Source: JABDBE01 sp049585795
GTDB lineage: Bacteria > Acidobacteriota > Terriglobia > Terriglobales > Acidobacteriaceae
Length of the DNA: 64,000 bases
Direction: 5' to 3'
Assembly: GCA_049585795.1 (NCBI GenBank)
Contig: JBAVAQ010000091.1
Location: forward strand, 174,027 to 238,026
Part shown: one piece after another, positions 9,048 through 17,068 of the stretch
Layout: every line of letters begins with the position of its first letter
Position numbering within the stretch: the stretch's first letter is position 1
The notes under the pieces: generated by a model
Told to the model about the DNA's origin: nothing
The model's input: only the letters and a program-made list of their open reading frames with translations
Database searches by the model: none
Made by a program: the position numbers and the translations under genes

Positions 9048-9256
9048 TCCGCTTTAGGGGCTCCTTGATCAGGCCGCATCAACAATGGTTCCGGAGCGGC
9101 AGTATAGCACTCCGCATCGTTCCCTTATGAGCTCTGATGCATTCGAAGTTCTGGGCGGCTGGATTGAAATTGCCCGGCCATCTAACTCTGGCACTTTGCC
9201 GGGGAACGGACTAACATTTAGCCCGACTGGCGAATCGCTGTGCTGGCAGCAGGGGT

Positions 9257-11122
9257 ATGACGACCGTTTCAAACTCGAAGGAGTGGCGCTCGTTACATCG
9301 CTATCGCACGTTGAATAGGCTGTTAGCCGTGTTGGCATGGTCGCTCGCCGTTGCCTGGCTTTTATTCTTCACGATTGCGGCCGCCGCGCAAACCCAACCT
9401 GCGCCAGCAGAGCCAACGCCCGCCGCTTCCGCCGACCGGACTGCGCCCGCGCCTCAATCGCATCCTGATCAAAGCGCGGCCGAAATAACCGCGCACGAAG
9501 AAGCGACCACATTCAAGGTCAATGTGAAGTTGGTGACGGTACGTGTGGTGGTGCGCGATTCGAAGGGCAATGCGGTTGGAAATCTTCAGAAAGAAGACTT
9601 CGAGCTCTTCGACAATCGCAAGCCGCAGGTCATCTCCCATTTTTCGGTGGAGCAACCGGGAACTCAGGCTGCCAAGGAGAGGCTGACGTCGGAAGAAAAA
9701 CCCGGCGAAAAACAGCCCTCGGTGCCCGAGCATTACATCGCCTTGGTTTTCGACGACATTCATCTAAAGTTTGGCGATCTGGTGCAGACGCGGCAAGCCG
9801 CCGAGCGCCATATCGCGACTTTGCGGCCCACGGATCGAGTCGCAATTTTCTCGACCTCCGGGCAAACCAGGCTCGATTTCACGGATGATCGCGCGAAGTT
9901 ACACGAGGCCCTGATGAGTCTGCAGCCCCGGCCCATTGCCGGAGTCGGAACCACGGAGTGTCCGGACGTCAGCTATTACATGGCGGACCTGATCCTGAAC
10001 AAGAATGATCCCCAGGCAGAACAGGCGGCTGTTCTGGATGCCATGGCGTGTCTAGCGCTTCCGAAGGCGCCGCCCGGGCAGTCCGCGGCGCAGGCACAAG
10101 AGCAGACAGCCCTGCTGGCGGTGCGGGCAGAGGCATCGCGACAACTGTCGATGGGAGGCCAGGAAAGCCGCCTCTCATTGTTGACTCTGAAGGACGTGGT
10201 TCGCAGGATTTCCGTTATGCCGGGCCAGCGCAGCATCGTACTGGTGTCCCCTGGTTTTCTGACTCCCGAGGGCGACATGCTGACGGATTATATGGAGGTC
10301 GTCGACCGGGCGCTCCATTCCGACGTAACCATCAGTTCTTTGGATGCGCGAGGTCTGTACACGGTCATCCCAGGGAGCGATATCAGCAAGGATCAATCGA
10401 TAAACCCAGCCGCGGCCGCCGTGGAGGTTGAATACCAGACTGCCAGTGCTCAGGCGGAAGGCGATATATTGTCAGACTTGGCAAACGCCACCGGCGGAGC
10501 TTTCTTTCATAACAACAATGATCTTGACGAAGGATTCAAACGCGTCTCGGCCACGCCTGAATATTTCTATACGCTAGGTTTCTCGCCCCAGAATCTGAAA
10601 TTGGACGGCAGCTATCACAAACTAAAAGTTTCGCTCAAGAAATCCGCCGGCCTCACTCTGCAATCGCGCAGCGGCTACTATGCCCCGAAGCACGCGGCAG
10701 ACCCGGCGGAGGAAGCGAAGCAGGAAATTCAGGACGCCGTCTTTTCCCAGGAAGAAATGCACGACCTTCCGGTGGAACTGCACACTCAGTTTTTCAAATC
10801 CAGTGATACCGACGCCAAGCTCGCGGTCCTGGCCCACGTGGACGCGAAACATCTTCACTACCGAAGAGTCGATGGACGAAACACAGATGAACTCACCGTG
10901 GTTTCCGCAATCTTCAATCAGAATGGGGTCTTTGTCCAGGGGGCGCAAAAGACTCTCACCATGCGCTGGAAGGACGAAACGTTGGAGAATAAGCTGGGCT
11001 CGGGAATTACTTTGAAAACAAGTTTTGATGTGAAGCCGGGCAGCTATCTCGTCCGGCTGGTGGTGCGAGATGAGGATGGGCAATTGATGTCCGCCGAAAA
11101 CGGCGCTATCGAAATTCCGTAA
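9257..11122 (+). CDS. VWFA-related acidobacterial domain protein (first of pair)
   Basis: The 621-residue exported protein has an N-terminal hydrophobic segment (about residues 21-45) followed by a Pro/Ala-rich linker. A conserved beta-rich entry (VNVKLVTVRVVVRDSKGN, then KEDFELFDN) is typical of the family whose members carry a VWFA-like fold and occur in multiple copies in Acidobacteriota. The MIDAS position reads DDIHL instead of DxSxS, so metal-dependent adhesion as in true VWA domains is doubtful. The family signature GFSPQNLKLDGSYHKLKVSL near residues 440-460 and a C-terminal beta domain follow. The next gene starts 16 bp downstream, so the two form an operon. Confidence 0.88.
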   Translation: MTTVSNSKEWRSLHRYRTLNRLLAVLAWSLAVAWLLFFTIAAAAQTQPAPAEPTPAASADRTAPAPQSHPDQSAAEITAHEEATTFKVNVKLVTVRVVVRDSKGNAVGNLQKEDFELFDNRKPQVISHFSVEQPGTQAAKERLTSEEKPGEKQPSVPEHYIALVFDDIHLKFGDLVQTRQAAERHIATLRPTDRVAIFSTSGQTRLDFTDDRAKLHEALMSLQPRPIAGVGTTECPDVSYYMADLILNKNDPQAEQAAVLDAMACLALPKAPPGQSAAQAQEQTALLAVRAEASRQLSMGGQESRLSLLTLKDVVRRISVMPGQRSIVLVSPGFLTPEGDMLTDYMEVVDRALHSDVTISSLDARGLYTVIPGSDISKDQSINPAAAAVEVEYQTASAQAEGDILSDLANATGGAFFHNNNDLDEGFKRVSATPEYFYTLGFSPQNLKLDGSYHKLKVSLKKSAGLTLQSRSGYYAPKHAADPAEEAKQEIQDAVFSQEEMHDLPVELHTQFFKSSDTDAKLAVLAHVDAKHLHYRRVDGRNTDELTVVSAIFNQNGVFVQGAQKTLTMRWKDETLENKLGSGITLKTSFDVKPGSYLVRLVVRDEDGQLMSAENGAIEIP

Positions 11123-11138
11123 TAACGGAGGTCGGAAT

Positions 11139-13430
11139 ATGCAACTTCGCCGGGCGATTCTTTTCAAAGGAACTCTGTGTATTGCCGTTTGCCAACTGGC
11201 TATGTTTGCGCAAGTGGGGCTTGCTCAACAGTCCGCCGCGCAAGCCCCGGCTTCAGACACAGCCACGATTCGCGCCGAGACGCGATTGGTGCTTGTCGAC
11301 ACAGTAGTGACCGACAAGAAGGGCAATTACATTCACGACCTCACTATCAAGGATTTCAAGGTCTGGGAAGACAATAAGGAACAGGCCATCAAGAGTTTTT
11401 CGCTGGAAGATGACAGCGCGTCGCCGGAAAAAGCGCAGAAGCATTACATGGTTCTCTTTTTCGACAACTCTACCATGGACCTGAGCGATCAGATGCAAGC
11501 CCGGCAGGCGGCGGCCAAATTCGTTGACGCAAACGCTGCGCCTAATCGTTTAATCGCGGTGGTTGATTTCGGCGGAACGATAAAGATCTCCCAAAACTTC
11601 ACCGCCGACGCGGCGCGACTGAAGCAAGTTGTCGCCGGGACGAAATCGTCCTCCGTTTCGCCGAACGCCCCGCCGGTCGAAGTAGCGTCTCTCGCACCCC
11701 CAGTCGGCGGGACTTCTTTCGGTATGCCTTATCTGGGCAACGCGGAGGCTGACTTCGGTGCGCACAGCGTGATGTTGGCGCTGCGCAGCCTGGCGAAAAG
11801 CCTTGGCACAGTGCCCGGCCGTAAAACTCTGGTGTTCTTGACCGCTGGATTTCCCCTCACACCGGAGCGCCAGTCGGAACTAACCGCAGTGATTGACGTG
11901 TGCAACCGGTACAACGTCGCCGTTTATCCTCTGGACGTTCGCGGCCTGGTCGCCGGCGGCATTGCGGCACCTCAATCGCTCTTGCAGCCTCCTGCTCATC
12001 CGCGTTCCAGCCAATTAGCGTCTGCGACTTTCACTTACACCGGAAGCGAGAATCCACTGTATCCTCTGAAGCTCGCTTATTTTGATCCCGCGCAGCACGG
12101 CGGGAGTGGTGGAGGGGGTGGTGGCCATAGCGGAGGCGGCACGGGCGGCGGTGGCGGTGGCCATACCGGTGGCGGAACTGGCGGAACCGGAGGCGGAGGA
12201 ACCCATGGAGGTACCGGCGGTGGAGCGAGTACTGCTACGACCATTGCAAGCCAAGGCTACGGGAACCCGCAATTCAATGCGCCTCGGCAGATCGTTCCCG
12301 ACATTCCGAACGTGGCCGACAACCAGGAAATCCTCTATCAACTGGCCGAGGGAACGGGCGGTTTTGTCATCGTCAATTCCAACGATCTGGTTGGCGGACT
12401 GCAAAGGATCGCGAACGATCAATCCCAGTATTACGTTCTCAGCTACACTCCTCCCGAGTCACCCGAAGGCGCATGTCACACCCTGCGCGTCAAAGTCGAT
12501 CGCGGAGGAACCATCGTCCGCGCTCGCAGCGGTTACTGCAAGCAGAGATCGCAAGACCTGCTGGCGGGAAATCCGATCGAGAAGCAAATGGAGACTCGCG
12601 CCTCGGATGAGATGGCCGGAAATGTTACCGGTACCATGGAGGCTCCGTTCTTCTACACTTCACCGAACACGGCGCGGGTGAACCTGGCCATCGGCATTCC
12701 GTCGAATGCGCTGAAATTCGAAAAAGTGAAGGGGAAGCAGCATTCGTCGGTCAACGTACTGGGCATCGCCTACAAACCAGATGGTACGATTGCCGCCCGG
12801 TTCAGCGATACCGTCGATCTTGATTTTGACGGCAAAAAAGAACTGGAAGAGTTTCAGAAGCAGCCCTTCCACTACGAGAACCAGTTCGAGATTGCCTCCG
12901 GTCACTACACCCTCAAGGTGGTGTTCAACTCGGGAAATGACACTTTTGGCAAGTTAGAAGTGCCGTTGGTCGTCGATCCCTACGACGGTAAACAATTCAG
13001 CATGAGTGCGGTCGCGCTGAGCAATCAATTTCATCGAGTTTCCGATCTCTCAACCGGTCTTGACTCGGAATTACTGGCCGACCGGACCCCGCTGATGGTG
13101 CAAGGCATTCAAGTCGTCCCCTCGGACAATAACCGGTTCAAGAAAACCGACAATGCGGCCGCCTTCGTCGAAATCTATGCGCCACTTCTGATGGGCCCCA
13201 AACCTCCGCAGGTTGGAGTTGAGCTCATGGTGGTGGATCGAAAAACTGGAGAGAAAAAAGTTGATGTCGCATCGCGAGCTACGAGTCAACCCGGAAGCGC
13301 GGTGGCACCGATTGGGTTGAAGCTGCCCGTGGCGACACTTGCCCCTGGCTCGTATCGAGTCGAACTGCGAGCCCTGGATTCGGTGGGAAATGCCACCACG
13401 GCGCGGACGGCAGATTTCGAAGTGGAATAA
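11139..13430 (+). CDS. VWFA-related acidobacterial domain protein (second of pair, Gly/His-rich insert)
   Basis: The 763-residue exported protein belongs to the same family as its upstream neighbour: signal peptide (about 1-30), entry block ETRLVLVDTVVTDKKGN, and a VWFA-like core with FFDNSTMD where a MIDAS would lie (third MIDAS residue replaced). Residues of about 319-363 form a Gly/His/Thr low-complexity insert with repeated GGGGGH units, absent from the neighbour. The family signature YYVLSYTPPESPEGACHTLR follows the insert. The C-terminal 250 residues are beta-rich. A CGGAGG ribosome binding site precedes the ATG. The tandem pair probably arose by duplication and divergence; cell-surface function is inferred. 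Confidence 0.88.
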   Translation: MQLRRAILFKGTLCIAVCQLAMFAQVGLAQQSAAQAPASDTATIRAETRLVLVDTVVTDKKGNYIHDLTIKDFKVWEDNKEQAIKSFSLEDDSASPEKAQKHYMVLFFDNSTMDLSDQMQARQAAAKFVDANAAPNRLIAVVDFGGTIKISQNFTADAARLKQVVAGTKSSSVSPNAPPVEVASLAPPVGGTSFGMPYLGNAEADFGAHSVMLALRSLAKSLGTVPGRKTLVFLTAGFPLTPERQSELTAVIDVCNRYNVAVYPLDVRGLVAGGIAAPQSLLQPPAHPRSSQLASATFTYTGSENPLYPLKLAYFDPAQHGGSGGGGGGHSGGGTGGGGGGHTGGGTGGTGGGGTHGGTGGGASTATTIASQGYGNPQFNAPRQIVPDIPNVADNQEILYQLAEGTGGFVIVNSNDLVGGLQRIANDQSQYYVLSYTPPESPEGACHTLRVKVDRGGTIVRARSGYCKQRSQDLLAGNPIEKQMETRASDEMAGNVTGTMEAPFFYTSPNTARVNLAIGIPSNALKFEKVKGKQHSSVNVLGIAYKPDGTIAARFSDTVDLDFDGKKELEEFQKQPFHYENQFEIASGHYTLKVVFNSGNDTFGKLEVPLVVDPYDGKQFSMSAVALSNQFHRVSDLSTGLDSELLADRTPLMVQGIQVVPSDNNRFKKTDNAAAFVEIYAPLLMGPKPPQVGVELMVVDRKTGEKKVDVASRATSQPGSAVAPIGLKLPVATLAPGSYRVELRALDSVGNATTARTADFEVE

Positions 13431-13451
13431 GCGCAGGGACTACCGATGCCT

Positions 13452-13486
13452 AGCTCACGTGGGGAAAGCCTGCCCCCACTTGAGCT
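13452..13486. repeat. Hairpin downstream of the VWFA-like operon
   Basis: Arms of 13 nt (AGCTCACGTGGGG and CCCCACTTGAGCT) match at 12 positions around a 9-nt loop, 22 bp after the stop of the second VWFA-like gene. No T-tract follows on either strand, so this is a REP-like or RNA-end-stabilising element more than a classical intrinsic terminator. Confidence 0.65.
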
Positions 13487-13563
13487 TCAACTTGCTGCGT
13501 CTCACCCCGGCCTGTAGCATAGAGAGAGTCATTCTTCCCGAGCATTTTATCCCAGGAGGCTTT

Positions 13564-15102
13564 ATGGCAACCGATGTCTTAACCGGGCCGTCCATTATCG
13601 GCACGGCAACCCGGACTAGGGTTTATAGGAACTTTATCGACGGCGAATGGGTCGAGGCTTCGACCGGGCAGACATTTGAAGACCGCAATCCCGCCGACAC
13701 GCGCGATGTAGTTGGCATCTTTCAAAGATCCGGCAAGGCGGACATAGACGCCGCCATCGCCGCGGCGAAGCAGGCTTTCGCCCGGTGGCGTCTGATTCCG
13801 GCGCCTCGTCGCGCGGAAATCATTTACCGCGCCGCCGAGATGCTCTTCGAGCGCAAAGAGGATTTCGCCCGTGACATGACCCGCGAGATGGGCAAGATTC
13901 TCAAAGAGACTCGCGGTGATGTGCAGGAGGCCGTGGACACGGCCTATTACATGGCCGGCGAAGGCCGCCGTATGTTTGGTCCGACCACGCCCTCTGAGTT
14001 GCCGAACAAGTTTGCCATGGCCGTGCGCCAGCCCATCGGCGTTTGTGGAATGATTACTCCTTGGAACTTTCCAATGGCGATCCCGTCGTGGAAGCTTTTG
14101 CCCGCACTGGTCTGCGGCAATACGTGCGTGATCAAGCCGGCGCAGGATACGCCGCTTTCGACTTTTAATCTGGTGCGCGTGCTTTACGATGCCGGCCTTC
14201 CGAAGGGCGTGGTGAATATTGTCACTGGATTCGGGTCGGAAGTTGGCACGCCGATCACGGAACACGCCGCCGTGCGCGCGATTTCTTTGACCGGTTCGAG
14301 CGCGGTCGGGCGCATTGTGGGTATCGCTGCGGCCAAGAGCTTCAAGCATTGTTCGCTCGAACTCGGCGGCAAGAATCCCATGATCGTGCTCGACGACGCT
14401 AATCTTGATCTGGCGATTGAAGGCGGCCTGTGGGGCGGCTTTGGAACTACCGGCCAGCGCTGCACGGCGACCAGCCGAATTATTGTGCAGAAGGGTGTTT
14501 ACGGCGATTTCATCGAACGCTACGTGGAACGCGCGAAAGCGCTGAAAGTCGGCAACGGTTTGGATGAAACGGTCGAGATGGGTCCGGCGATCAACGAGAA
14601 TCAGCTCAAGACGGACCTCAGCTACGTCGACATCGGCAAGGCTGAAGGGGCTCGCCTGAAGTGCGGCGGCAACCGGCTCGACAAAGGCGAATATCAGAAT
14701 GGCTATTTCATGGAGCCGACTGTGTTCGTTGACGTCGATCGCAAGATGCGTATCGCGCAGGAAGAAATTTTCGGGCCAGTGGTTTCGATCATTCCGTGCG
14801 ACGATCTCGAAGATGCCATCGAAATCGCGAACGGCATCGAGTATGGATTATCTTCCGCGCTCTACACCAAAGACGTGAACAAAGCCTTCACAGCCATGCG
14901 CGACCTTGATGCGGGCATCACGTACATCAATGCGCCGACGATTGGCGCCGAAGTGCATCTGCCGTTCGGCGGGGTGAAGGCTACGGGGAACGGCCACCGC
15001 GAAGGTGGTCTGGGCGCAATCGACTTCTATAGCGAGTGGAAGTCGATTTACGTGGATTATTCAGATCACTTGCAGAAGGCGCAGATTGATCGAGCGGATT
15101 AG
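13564..15102 (+). CDS. NAD(P)-dependent aldehyde dehydrogenase
   Basis: The 512-residue enzyme belongs to the ALDH superfamily, oxidising an aldehyde to a carboxylate with NAD(P)+. Landmarks are the cofactor region ITPWNFPMAIPSWKLLPAL, the glycine motif SLTGSSAVGR, the general base Glu in LELGGKN (about 266), the catalytic Cys in GQRCTA (about 300), and EEIFGPV near the end. Overall it resembles alpha-ketoglutarate-semialdehyde dehydrogenases of sugar-acid catabolism, but substrate cannot be fixed from sequence and no sugar-acid genes lie nearby. The ATG at 13564 has a clear AGGAGG site; an upstream extension of the frame lacks one. Confidence 0.92.
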   Translation: MATDVLTGPSIIGTATRTRVYRNFIDGEWVEASTGQTFEDRNPADTRDVVGIFQRSGKADIDAAIAAAKQAFARWRLIPAPRRAEIIYRAAEMLFERKEDFARDMTREMGKILKETRGDVQEAVDTAYYMAGEGRRMFGPTTPSELPNKFAMAVRQPIGVCGMITPWNFPMAIPSWKLLPALVCGNTCVIKPAQDTPLSTFNLVRVLYDAGLPKGVVNIVTGFGSEVGTPITEHAAVRAISLTGSSAVGRIVGIAAAKSFKHCSLELGGKNPMIVLDDANLDLAIEGGLWGGFGTTGQRCTATSRIIVQKGVYGDFIERYVERAKALKVGNGLDETVEMGPAINENQLKTDLSYVDIGKAEGARLKCGGNRLDKGEYQNGYFMEPTVFVDVDRKMRIAQEEIFGPVVSIIPCDDLEDAIEIANGIEYGLSSALYTKDVNKAFTAMRDLDAGITYINAPTIGAEVHLPFGGVKATGNGHREGGLGAIDFYSEWKSIYVDYSDHLQKAQIDRAD

Positions 15103-15166
15103 AAGATTCATACAGCGGTCGAACGTGTTTGACGTTTCTTACTAAGTATGACAAAGTAACAACGGA

Positions 15167-15451
15167 ATGAGAGAAACCACAACCTTTACTGTCTCGTTAC
15201 CGCCGGCCATGGCCGAGCAAGTCGAGCGAGCCAGGAAGGCGGAGAACCGGACGCGTTCGGAACTGGTGCGAGAAGCGTTGCGAGTTTACCTGTCTGCGCG
15301 GGTGGTTCCTGCCGAGTTGCCTACTGCCGCCGAGGCGAGCGCCTATCGCCGGGGTATGGCCGCTTACAAACGCGGGAATTACGTAACACTCGAGGGATAC
15401 CTCGATGGAATGGACCGTCGTCCTCGCCGGGCCAGCAAGAAAAGCTCTTAA
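15167..15451 (+). CDS. Ribbon-helix-helix antitoxin
   Basis: The 94-residue protein opens with a ribbon-helix-helix (CopG/Arc-like) domain: strand TTTFTVSLPP, then helices AEQVERARKAENRTRSELV and a second helix. The C-terminal half would bind and neutralise the toxin encoded next, whose gene overlaps it by 47 bp. Such antitoxins normally repress their own operon. The 64-bp upstream gap contains small palindromic words (TACT-A-AGTA at about 15140-15148) that could serve as operator half-sites, though this is weak. Assignment as a type II antitoxin rests on the domain and the overlap. Confidence 0.85.
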   Translation: MRETTTFTVSLPPAMAEQVERARKAENRTRSELVREALRVYLSARVVPAELPTAAEASAYRRGMAAYKRGNYVTLEGYLDGMDRRPRRASKKSS

Positions 15452-15659
15452 ACGCATCCCCGCAGGCGACCGGAAACGAATCGAGGCTGCGCTTGGAGAG
15501 ATGCAGCAAAATCCGTTTCAGGGCGATATCCGCAAACTGCAAGGACTTGCCGGCTTCCGCCGGCGCGTGGGAAACTGGCGCATTCTCTTCGAACTCGTGC
15601 CCGAGCGCAGCCACGTAGTCATCGCCGCGATTGAGCGTCGCACATCTACGACCTACTGA
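15405..15659 (+). CDS. RelE/ParE-superfamily toxin
   Basis: The 84-residue basic protein has the RelE/ParE fold pattern: N-terminal strand MEWTVVLAGPARKALKRIP, two helices, the LQGLAGFRRRVGNWRILFE hairpin and a closing strand VVIAAIERRT. The G-x-R-x-R-x-G-x-(W/Y)-R-(I/V) signature is evident. RelE members cleave mRNA at the ribosome, ParE members poison gyrase; the sequence does not decide between these. It overlaps the antitoxin gene by 47 bp, giving the standard antitoxin-first order and translational coupling. Confidence 0.87.
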   Translation: MEWTVVLAGPARKALKRIPAGDRKRIEAALGEMQQNPFQGDIRKLQGLAGFRRRVGNWRILFELVPERSHVVIAAIERRTSTTY

Positions 15660-15716
15660 GGGGTTTGCTTTTGAGCCGCGTTCCCGTCAAAATGCATTCA
15701 GCTAGCCGGAGTCTTA

Positions 15717-16925
15717 ATGCCCGCTACTCAAAGCCGTGAGATTGCTGCCGCTTCCCGTCTCGACAACGTTCGCTATGCCATTCGTGATCTGGCTTGCGTC
15801 GCCGACGAAGTAATCAAGCAGGGGCACAAAGTTCTGCCGCTCAACGTGGGCGATCCCAACATCTTTGATTTTCATACTCCGGCTCACCTGATCGAAGCTG
15901 TGTACAAGGCCATGCGCGATGGCAAGAACGGCTACGCTCCGTCGTTGGGAATCAAAGAGGCGCTGGATGCGATTCGCGGAGAAGCCGCGCGCAAGGGAAT
16001 CTCCACGGTACACGACGCATTTGTCACGACCGGGGTGAGCGAGACGGTTGATCTCTGCCTGACCGCGCTGCTTAATCCGGGAGACGATCTCTTGACGCCG
16101 TGCCCAGACTATCCGCTGTATTCGGCGGTGCTGGCGAAGCTTGGGGTTGGCCTTAACACTTACTACCTCAACGAGGAAGACGCCTGGCAGCCGGATCTCG
16201 ACGACATGAAGCGCAAGATTACACCGCGCACTCGCGGCATTGTGCTGATCAATCCCAATAATCCGACGGGTTCTATGTGCTCTCGGGCGATGCTCGACCA
16301 GATTGCCGAGTTGGCGCGGCGGCACAATCTGGTGATCTTCGCGGACGAAATCTATGACAAGCTGATCCTCGAAGACGATGAGCATATCGCGATGGCATCT
16401 GTGGCGCCCGACGTTCCCGTAGTCACGTTTGGCGGGCTGTCGAAGAATTATCTGGCTCCCGGCTGGCGCATAGGGTGGGGCATCGTCAGCGGTGATGCCG
16501 TAGCGGTGAAGCAATATGATGAAGGCATTCAGCGGCTGCTGCGTTCACGGTTGTGCGCGAATCATCCGGAGCAATACGCGATCAAGCCGGCGCTCGAGGG
16601 TCCGCAGGATCACTTGATCGAAGTCCGCAAGAAGCTGCGCAGCCGGCGCGATCTAACTGTCCAATGGTGCAATTCGACGCAGCGTGTAAGTTGTGTGTCG
16701 CCACGGGGCGCGTTCTATGCGTATCCTCGCATCGACATTCCCGAAGGCGACGACGTCTTTGTGAAAGAACTTATCCTGCAAAAGCACGTGATGGTGGTTC
16801 ACGGTTCCGGCTTCGGGCAAAAGCCCGGCACCAAGCATTTCCGAATTGTTTTCCTGCCCGATGAGAAGACGCTGGCGACCGCCTACGCGGCGATTGGGGA
16901 GTTCCTCAGCAGCAGATATCGGTAA
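15717..16925 (+). CDS. Class I/II aminotransferase (alanine-transaminase-like)
   Basis: The 402-residue PLP enzyme belongs to fold-type I, class I/II. Visible features are the substrate-entry segment NVGDPNIFDFHTP, the PLP-contact region TTGVSETVDL, INPNNPTGSM, the pyridine-binding Asp in FADEIYDKL, and the Schiff-base Lys in GGLSKNYLAPGWRIGW (about residue 243). The pattern most resembles AlaA/alanine-type transaminases and related aromatic transaminases. The ATG at 15717 has GGAG 6 nt upstream. It follows the toxin gene by 57 bp but has no functional link to it. Confidence 0.9.
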   Translation: MPATQSREIAAASRLDNVRYAIRDLACVADEVIKQGHKVLPLNVGDPNIFDFHTPAHLIEAVYKAMRDGKNGYAPSLGIKEALDAIRGEAARKGISTVHDAFVTTGVSETVDLCLTALLNPGDDLLTPCPDYPLYSAVLAKLGVGLNTYYLNEEDAWQPDLDDMKRKITPRTRGIVLINPNNPTGSMCSRAMLDQIAELARRHNLVIFADEIYDKLILEDDEHIAMASVAPDVPVVTFGGLSKNYLAPGWRIGWGIVSGDAVAVKQYDEGIQRLLRSRLCANHPEQYAIKPALEGPQDHLIEVRKKLRSRRDLTVQWCNSTQRVSCVSPRGAFYAYPRIDIPEGDDVFVKELILQKHVMVVHGSGFGQKPGTKHFRIVFLPDEKTLATAYAAIGEFLSSRYR

Positions 16926-17006
16926 GGAGGACCCATCCCATGCATGAGAAAAGATGAAGCAGTCGCAAGAGCTTCTGATGCCCCGCCCCGAGGAACGCTC
17001 TGGTCC

Positions 17007-17042
17007 GAAAAATGGCCCCAGCGCTCGGCGAGCGCTGGGCCA
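17007..17042 (-). terminator. Intrinsic terminator of the fibre-like gene
   Basis: Read on the minus strand, an 11-bp GC-rich stem (CCCAGCGCTCG / CGAGCGCTGGG) with a tight loop is followed by GCC and then TTTTT. It lies 27 bp beyond the stop of the gene at 17069-19201. The plus-strand aminotransferase gene ends 80-90 bp before it, so the stem may also protect that transcript. Confidence 0.75.
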
Positions 17043-17068
17043 CTGCTAATCGACAGCCACGTTTATGA

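Noticed and set aside
12094..12235. Short tandem repeats that look like a repeat array
   Set aside because: They are in-frame Gly/His codons of the second VWFA-like protein. There are no unique spacers, so it is not a CRISPR array.
13339..13563. Long N-terminal extension of the aldehyde dehydrogenase
   Set aside because: The in-frame extension has no ribosome binding site, overlaps the previous gene and is unlike ALDH; ATG 13564 has a good site.
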